A DNA stretch of 10,096 nt from assembly GCA_949284665.1 (NCBI GenBank), contig CASDWR010000092.1, positions 1 through 10,096 of the forward strand, written 5' to 3'. The notes below the pieces were generated by a model. It worked only from the letters and a program-made list of their open reading frames with translations, made no database searches and was not told the DNA's origin. This DNA is from an uncultured Rikenellaceae bacterium. GTDB taxonomy: Bacteria; Bacteroidota; Bacteroidia; Bacteroidales; Rikenellaceae. Of the stretch, positions 6,697 through 10,096 are shown in pieces; within the stretch, counting starts at the first letter, position 1, and the number at the start of each line of letters is the position of its first letter. A program made the translations under genes and the position numbers.

Positions 6697-7632
6697 TTAC
6701 ACCTGTTCACGCAATACGGCATTGGTTTTTGACACAGCTTCGGCACTACGGTCGAAAGCCGTTTTCTCTTCGGGAGTAAGATTCACCTCGACGATTTTCT
6801 CGATCCCCTTGCGGCCGATCACAACCGGCACTCCGATACACAAATCTTTCTTACCATACGCTCCGTCAAGCCATGCACAGCAGGGAACCATTTTTTTCTG
6901 GTCGCGCAAAATACTCTCCACTATCATCGCAGAAGCAGCACCCGGCGCATACCATGCCGAAGTACCGATCAGTTTGGTCAATGTTGCCCCTCCGACCATC
7001 GTATCGGCAACCACTTTCGCCAATGTCTCGGCAGATGCGAAATCGGTCACGGGAATCCCCTTGCACGTAGCCTTGCTCAACAAAGGTATCATTGTCGTAT
7101 CACCATGACCACCGATCACCATGCCGTCCACATCATTGACATTCACCCCAAGCGCCTTGGCCAGATAACCCCTGAAACGGGAACTGTCGAGTGCCCCGCC
7201 CATACCGATAATCCGATTCGACGGCAAGCCGCTCACCTTGTGGGTCAGGTAAGTCATGGTATCCATCGGATTGCTGACCATGACGATGATCGCATTCGGA
7301 GAATACTTCAATGACTCCCCCACAACCTCCTTTACAATGGCCGCGTTTACCCCGATCAACTCCTCTCGGGTCATCCCCGGTTTTCGTGGCATCCCCGATG
7401 TCACTACCACCACATCGGAGTTCGCCGTACATGTATAGTCGTTCGTCACCCCGACCATCTTCGTATCGAAGCCCAACAATGTGGAAGTCTGGTACATGTC
7501 AAGTACCTTGCCTTCTGCCAATCCCTCCTTAATATCGATCAGCACCACTTCATCGGCGATCTCCCGTGCCGCAATGACATCCGCGCACGTAGCACCCACA
7601 TTGCCCGCACCTATTACCGTTACTTTTGACAT
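6697..7632 (-). CDS. mdh: Malate dehydrogenase (LDH-like type)
   Basis: A 311-residue NAD-dependent enzyme interconverting malate and oxaloacetate, here likely part of the reductive branch toward fumarate and succinate in an anaerobe. The Rossmann fold opens with VTVIGAGNVGA (residues 4-14), and Asp33 at the end of the second strand fits NAD rather than NADP. The substrate loop MPRKPGMTREE supplies Arg83 and Arg89; Arg rather than Gln at the first position indicates malate rather than lactate. The catalytic Asp149, Arg152 (LDSSRFR) and His176 (GGHGDTTMIPL) are present. Length and sequence place it in the LDH-like MDH group. It begins 63 bp after gcvH with no TAnnTTTG element in the gap, so it is probably co-transcribed with gcvH. 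Confidence 0.97.
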   Translation of the reverse strand: MSKVTVIGAGNVGATCADVIAAREIADEVVLIDIKEGLAEGKVLDMYQTSTLLGFDTKMVGVTNDYTCTANSDVVVVTSGMPRKPGMTREELIGVNAAIVKEVVGESLKYSPNAIIVMVSNPMDTMTYLTHKVSGLPSNRIIGMGGALDSSRFRGYLAKALGVNVNDVDGMVIGGHGDTTMIPLLSKATCKGIPVTDFASAETLAKVVADTMVGGATLTKLIGTSAWYAPGAASAMIVESILRDQKKMVPCCAWLDGAYGKKDLCIGVPVVIGRKGIEKIVEVNLTPEEKTAFDRSAEAVSKTNAVLREQV

Positions 7633-7695
7633 ATCTTCAAATTATTTGATTTTTATGGTTTGGTTCGAGTTCCTACGACTGCCTCCGACCGTAAA

Positions 7696-8073
7696 TCACC
7701 CGATCAGTTTGGCATAATCCTCCGCCGAAAGCAACGACTCCAATTCCGCCGGATCGGATATCCTGATCTCAACGATCCAACCTTCTCCATACGGATCCTT
7801 ATTAACTTTGGCGGGGTCGTCATTCAAGGATTCATTGAATTGCAAAATCTCCCCTCCCACAGGTAAAAACGCATCCGACACCGTCTTGACAGCTTCGATC
7901 GTCCCGAATACCTCGTGTTGACCGATCGTCTCCCCGACCGTGGGCACATCCACAAAAACAATATCGCCCAATTGACTCTGTGCGAAATCAGTAATACCCA
8001 CCAAGGCCGTTTCACCTTCAACTTTAATCCATTCGTGATCCTTGGAATACCTCAATTCAGCAGGAACATTCAT
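7696..8073 (-). CDS. gcvH: Glycine cleavage system H protein
   Basis: A 125-residue lipoyl-carrier protein that shuttles the aminomethyl group between the P, T and L proteins of glycine decarboxylase in the cytoplasm. The lipoylated lysine is Lys63 in [12 protein letters not shown], matching the family ESVKAVSD motif. The start [36 protein letters not shown] and the end [15 protein letters not shown] are typical. Length is normal and AAAGAGGT precedes the ATG. The partner genes gcvP, gcvT and lpd are not in the window; the downstream neighbour is mdh. The promoter at 8162-8192 and the palindrome above it suggest a regulated unit. Confidence 0.96.
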   Translation of the reverse strand: MNVPAELRYSKDHEWIKVEGETALVGITDFAQSQLGDIVFVDVPTVGETIGQHEVFGTIEAVKTVSDAFLPVGGEILQFNESLNDDPAKVNKDPYGEGWIVEIRISDPAELESLLSAEDYAKLIG

Positions 8074-8131
8074 ACCTCTTTACAACTATAAATTAATGTT
8101 AACAAATCATTCCGTCTCTTACGACACGATG

Positions 8132-8159
8132 AAAAAACACCGTTAGCGTAATAACAGTG
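8132..8159 (-). terminator. Hairpin with T-run at the gcvH transcript start
   Basis: On the minus strand CACTGTTA (8159-8152), a 6-nt loop and TAACGGTG (8145-8138) form an 8-bp stem with one G-T pair, followed by six T residues (8137-8132). It resembles an intrinsic terminator 117 bp past the rarA stop, but it begins only 2 bp after the gcvH -7 element. It may end rarA transcripts, whereas gcvH transcripts would lack part of the 5' arm. Confidence 0.5.
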
Positions 8160-8161
8160 CC

Positions 8162-8192
8162 CAAAGATAGAGTTATTTTTCAAGAGCGCAAA
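8162..8192 (-). promoter_or_regulatory. gcvH promoter, full -33/-7 match
   Basis: On the minus strand TTTG (8192-8189), a 19-bp spacer and TATCTTTG (8169-8162) match the consensus exactly; the -7 element and spacing are identical to those of the greA promoter. Transcription would start near 8155, giving a leader of about 80 nt. Confidence 0.75.
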
Positions 8193-8199
8193 AGTTTTC

Positions 8200-8215
8200 T
8201 GTGAAAATTTTCACA
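8200..8215. promoter_or_regulatory. CRP/FNR-type palindrome upstream of the gcvH promoter
   Basis: TGTGA (8200-8204), AAATTT, TCACA (8211-8215) is a perfect 16-bp palindrome of the TGTGA-N6-TCACA form bound by CRP/FNR-family regulators. It sits 7 bp upstream of the gcvH -33 element, centred about 52 bp before the predicted start, where an activator could act. Binding by a member of this family is inferred from the motif only. Confidence 0.5.
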
Positions 8216-8275
8216 ATACACTCTCTTTTCCGTTGAAAATATTCATTCTGAACCAGAAACACAGGTGTAACAACT

Positions 8276-9550
8276 CTAATACTTGCCTTTCCACCATTGT
8301 GCGATACGGGCTGCGATCTTCTCCTCGGCAGGATTTTCCGCCGGTTCATAAAATCTTCGGCCCGACAAACCGTCGGGCATGAACTCCTGATCAGTGAAAT
8401 GGCCCTCGAAATCGTGGGCATATTTGTAATTCTTGCCGTAATCCAACTCCTTCATCAATTTTGTTACCCCATTACGGATATGCAGTGGAACCGGACGGTT
8501 CGATGTATCGTTGTTCACCAACTGCATCGCCCTGTCAATCGCCATATAGGCTGAATTGCTTTTGGGGCTCGTCGCCAGATAAATCGCTGTCTCGGAAAGA
8601 GGAATGCGTGCCTCGGGCATTCCGATCTTGTGCACCGTATCAAAACAGGCATTGGCCAGCAACAATGCATTGGGATTGGCCAAACCAATATCCTCGGCAG
8701 CCAAAATCACCAGTCGACGCGCAATGAATTTGGGATCCTCTCCCCCGGCAAGCATACGGGCAAGATAATATACTGCCGCATTGGGATCGCTCCCCCGTAC
8801 ACTTTTGATAAACGCCGATATCACATCGTAATGTTGCTCGCCATTCTTGTCGTACAAGGCAATATTCTGTTGCAGACACTCGATCACATTGCGATCGTCT
8901 ATCACGATGTCCCCTTCTATCGCTCCGGTAATTATATCCAGTATATTGAGCAACTTACGTGCATCGCCACCCGCAAATTCAAACAACGCTCCCGTCTCTC
9001 TCACTTCGATCCTGCGCTCCCGCAACACCGTATCCGTCTTCAATGCCCGCTCCAGCAGTTCCTGCAACTGAGAATCGGTCATCGCTTTAAGCACATAAAC
9101 CTGACAACGAGACAACAAGGGAGAGATCACCTCGAACGACGGATTTTCCGTCGTGGCTCCAATCAGTGTAACAATACCCTGTTCGACAGCCCCCAGCAAC
9201 GAATCCTGTTGAGCCTTGTTGAAACGGTGGATTTCATCGATAAAAAGAAATGGTGAGGGAGCGTTGAAAAATTTTTGCTTCCGCGCCTGTTCGATGATGT
9301 CGCGTACCTCCTTCACCCCCGAGTTGATAGCCGACAAAGTAAACATCCGACGCTCGAGCGTCGTAGCGATCAATCGGGCGAGGGTTGTCTTCCCAACCCC
9401 GGGAGGGCCCCATAAAATAAACGAAGGAACATTGCCCGATTCGACGAACCGACGGAACACACCATCCCGTCCGACCAGATGTTCCTGACCGATATAATCT
9501 TCCAATGTTTGCGGACGAAGCCGCTCGGCAAGAGGTATGCTACTCTGCAT
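8276..9550 (-). CDS. rarA: Replication-associated recombination protein A (RarA/MgsA AAA+ ATPase)
   Basis: A 424-residue AAA+ ATPase of the RarA/MgsA/WRNIP1 family, related to clamp-loader subunits and acting at stalled replication forks. The N-terminus PLAERLRPQTLEDYIGQEHLVG is diagnostic. Walker A is GPPGVGKTT (residues 48-56), Walker B FLFIDEIHRFN with Asp104 and Glu105, sensor 1 GATTENPSFEV (130-140), and an arginine-finger segment SPLLSRCQVY follows. The C-terminal half matches the family tetramerisation domain (AVYYLARMLAGGEDPKFIARRLVILAAEDIGLANP, then HIRNGVTKLMKELDYGKNYKYAHD). All motifs are intact. It is divergent from the phosphoesterase gene and lies 202 bp upstream of gcvH, which has its own promoter. 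Confidence 0.97.
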   Translation of the reverse strand: MQSSIPLAERLRPQTLEDYIGQEHLVGRDGVFRRFVESGNVPSFILWGPPGVGKTTLARLIATTLERRMFTLSAINSGVKEVRDIIEQARKQKFFNAPSPFLFIDEIHRFNKAQQDSLLGAVEQGIVTLIGATTENPSFEVISPLLSRCQVYVLKAMTDSQLQELLERALKTDTVLRERRIEVRETGALFEFAGGDARKLLNILDIITGAIEGDIVIDDRNVIECLQQNIALYDKNGEQHYDVISAFIKSVRGSDPNAAVYYLARMLAGGEDPKFIARRLVILAAEDIGLANPNALLLANACFDTVHKIGMPEARIPLSETAIYLATSPKSNSAYMAIDRAMQLVNNDTSNRPVPLHIRNGVTKLMKELDYGKNYKYAHDFEGHFTDQEFMPDGLSGRRFYEPAENPAEEKIAARIAQWWKGKY

Positions 9551-9644
9551 ATTCTATCCAACACCATTCGGACCGTTCCAATCTTTTGCAAGAACCGCAC
9601 AACGCCTCGCTCCCGAATTCCCGCCAGCCCGACTCCATTTTCCA

Positions 9645-9652
9645 CAAATGTA
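9645..9652 (-). promoter_or_regulatory. Possible rarA promoter (-7 element)
   Basis: TACATTTG on the minus strand matches TAnnTTTG. No TTTG lies at the usual -33 distance. A start near 9638 would give rarA a leader of about 88 nt. Confidence 0.35.
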
Positions 9653-9661
9653 GTGCATTTT

Positions 9662-9692
9662 TTTCGGATTTCGCACCGATTTGCTAATTTTG
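9662..9692 (+). promoter_or_regulatory. Promoter abutting the phosphoesterase start codon
   Basis: TAATTTTG (9685-9692) matches TAnnTTTG exactly, with TTTC (9662-9665), one mismatch from TTTG, 19 bp upstream. Only 5 bp separate it from the ATG at 9698, so transcription should begin at or next to the start codon. Confidence 0.5.
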
Positions 9693-9697
9693 CTCCC

Positions 9698-10096
9698 ATG
9701 AAACGCATCGGCATCATATCCGACACTCACGGCACTTTCGACTCCTCCCTGCGCAATTTTTTGAGCGACGTCGATGAAATCTGGCATGCCGGAGACATCG
9801 GATCGCTGGAACTGGCCGATACGATCGCCGCCTTCAAACCACTCCGTGCCGTATTCGGAAATATCGACGGTGCCGACACTCGAAGGACATACCACCGGTT
9901 CGAATCGTTCGACTGTGAAGGGGTCCGAGTGCTGATGACCCACATCGGCGGTTATCCAGGCCGGTATACATCCGATGCCCTGTCGGAAATCACAGCCCGA
10001 AAACCGTTGCTTTTCGTCTGTGGACATTCGCATATTCTGAAAATAATTTATGACCGAAAATTCGGTCTGCTGCACATCAACCCGGGTGCCGCAGGA
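9698..10096 (+). CDS. Metallophosphoesterase, YfcE/MJ0936 family (3' end beyond window)
   Basis: 133 codons are visible and the frame is still open at the right edge. The calcineurin-like phosphoesterase motifs appear in order: SDTHG (Asp9, His11), HAGDIG (Asp33), GNID (Asn55), MTHIGG (His82), GHSH (His110, His112) and the family-ending NPGAAG (128-133). All the expected metal ligands are present. Family members such as E. coli YfcE and archaeal MJ0936 hydrolyse phosphodiesters in vitro, but their natural substrates are poorly defined, so I give no gene symbol. Proteins of this group are about 160-185 residues, so roughly 30-50 residues are missing. Divergent from rarA, with a promoter nearly touching the ATG. 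Confidence 0.93.
   Translation, partial: MKRIGIISDTHGTFDSSLRNFLSDVDEIWHAGDIGSLELADTIAAFKPLRAVFGNIDGADTRRTYHRFESFDCEGVRVLMTHIGGYPGRYTSDALSEITARKPLLFVCGHSHILKIIYDRKFGLLHINPGAAG

Noticed and set aside
9554..10075. 173-codon minus-strand frame
   Set aside because: It is a shadow of the metallophosphoesterase gene, whose full set of metal-binding motifs is on the plus strand.
1..10096. Defence system, mobile element, CRISPR array or tRNA gene
   Set aside because: No transposase, integrase, regularly spaced repeats or cloverleaf was seen; every confident gene is a core or common chromosomal function.

Overview
The window looks like a housekeeping stretch of a Bacteroidota chromosome, probably order Bacteroidales; I suspect a Rikenellaceae/Alistipes-like organism but cannot prove it. 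The reasons are recurring promoters of the Bacteroidota form TTTG-N19/20-TAnnTTTG (the cleanest before greA and gcvH), the lack of strong Shine-Dalgarno sites, a small outer-membrane beta-barrel protein ending in Phe, and the protein sequences themselves. No phage, insertion sequence, CRISPR array, rRNA or tRNA gene is visible, and no multi-gene system is hidden here. The interest lies in the regulatory DNA between well-known genes.

Layout, left to right. At 1-112 (-) is the N-terminus of a secreted protein, preceded by about 470 bp without a convincing gene but with a good minus-strand promoter. tadA (-, 587-1036) and aspS (+, 1101-2858) diverge from a 64-bp gap with overlapping promoters. 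aspS and greA (-, 3213-3686) converge on a 354-bp gap packed with perfect hairpins. greA and a cardiolipin synthase gene (+, 4145-5617) diverge from a 458-bp gap that holds a long greA leader with its own intrinsic terminator. After the synthase come a strong terminator, about 210 bp of unexplained DNA, a second strong terminator, and an outer-membrane barrel gene (+, 5958-6572). That gene converges on mdh (-, 6697-7632) across a bidirectional terminator. gcvH (-, 7696-8073) lies 63 bp upstream of mdh and probably shares its transcript. The gcvH promoter carries a perfect TGTGA-N6-TCACA palindrome upstream. rarA (-, 8276-9550) is next, diverging from a metallophosphoesterase gene (+, 9698 to the window end, incomplete) whose promoter sits so close to its ATG that the mRNA may be leaderless.

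The genes do not form one pathway. They cover translation (TadA, AspRS), transcription elongation (GreA), membrane lipid synthesis (Cls), the envelope (barrel protein), central and one-carbon metabolism (Mdh, GcvH), replication-fork maintenance (RarA) and a phosphoesterase. The frequent switching between strands means nearly every gene has its own promoter and terminator, which is why many regulatory sites can be read here.
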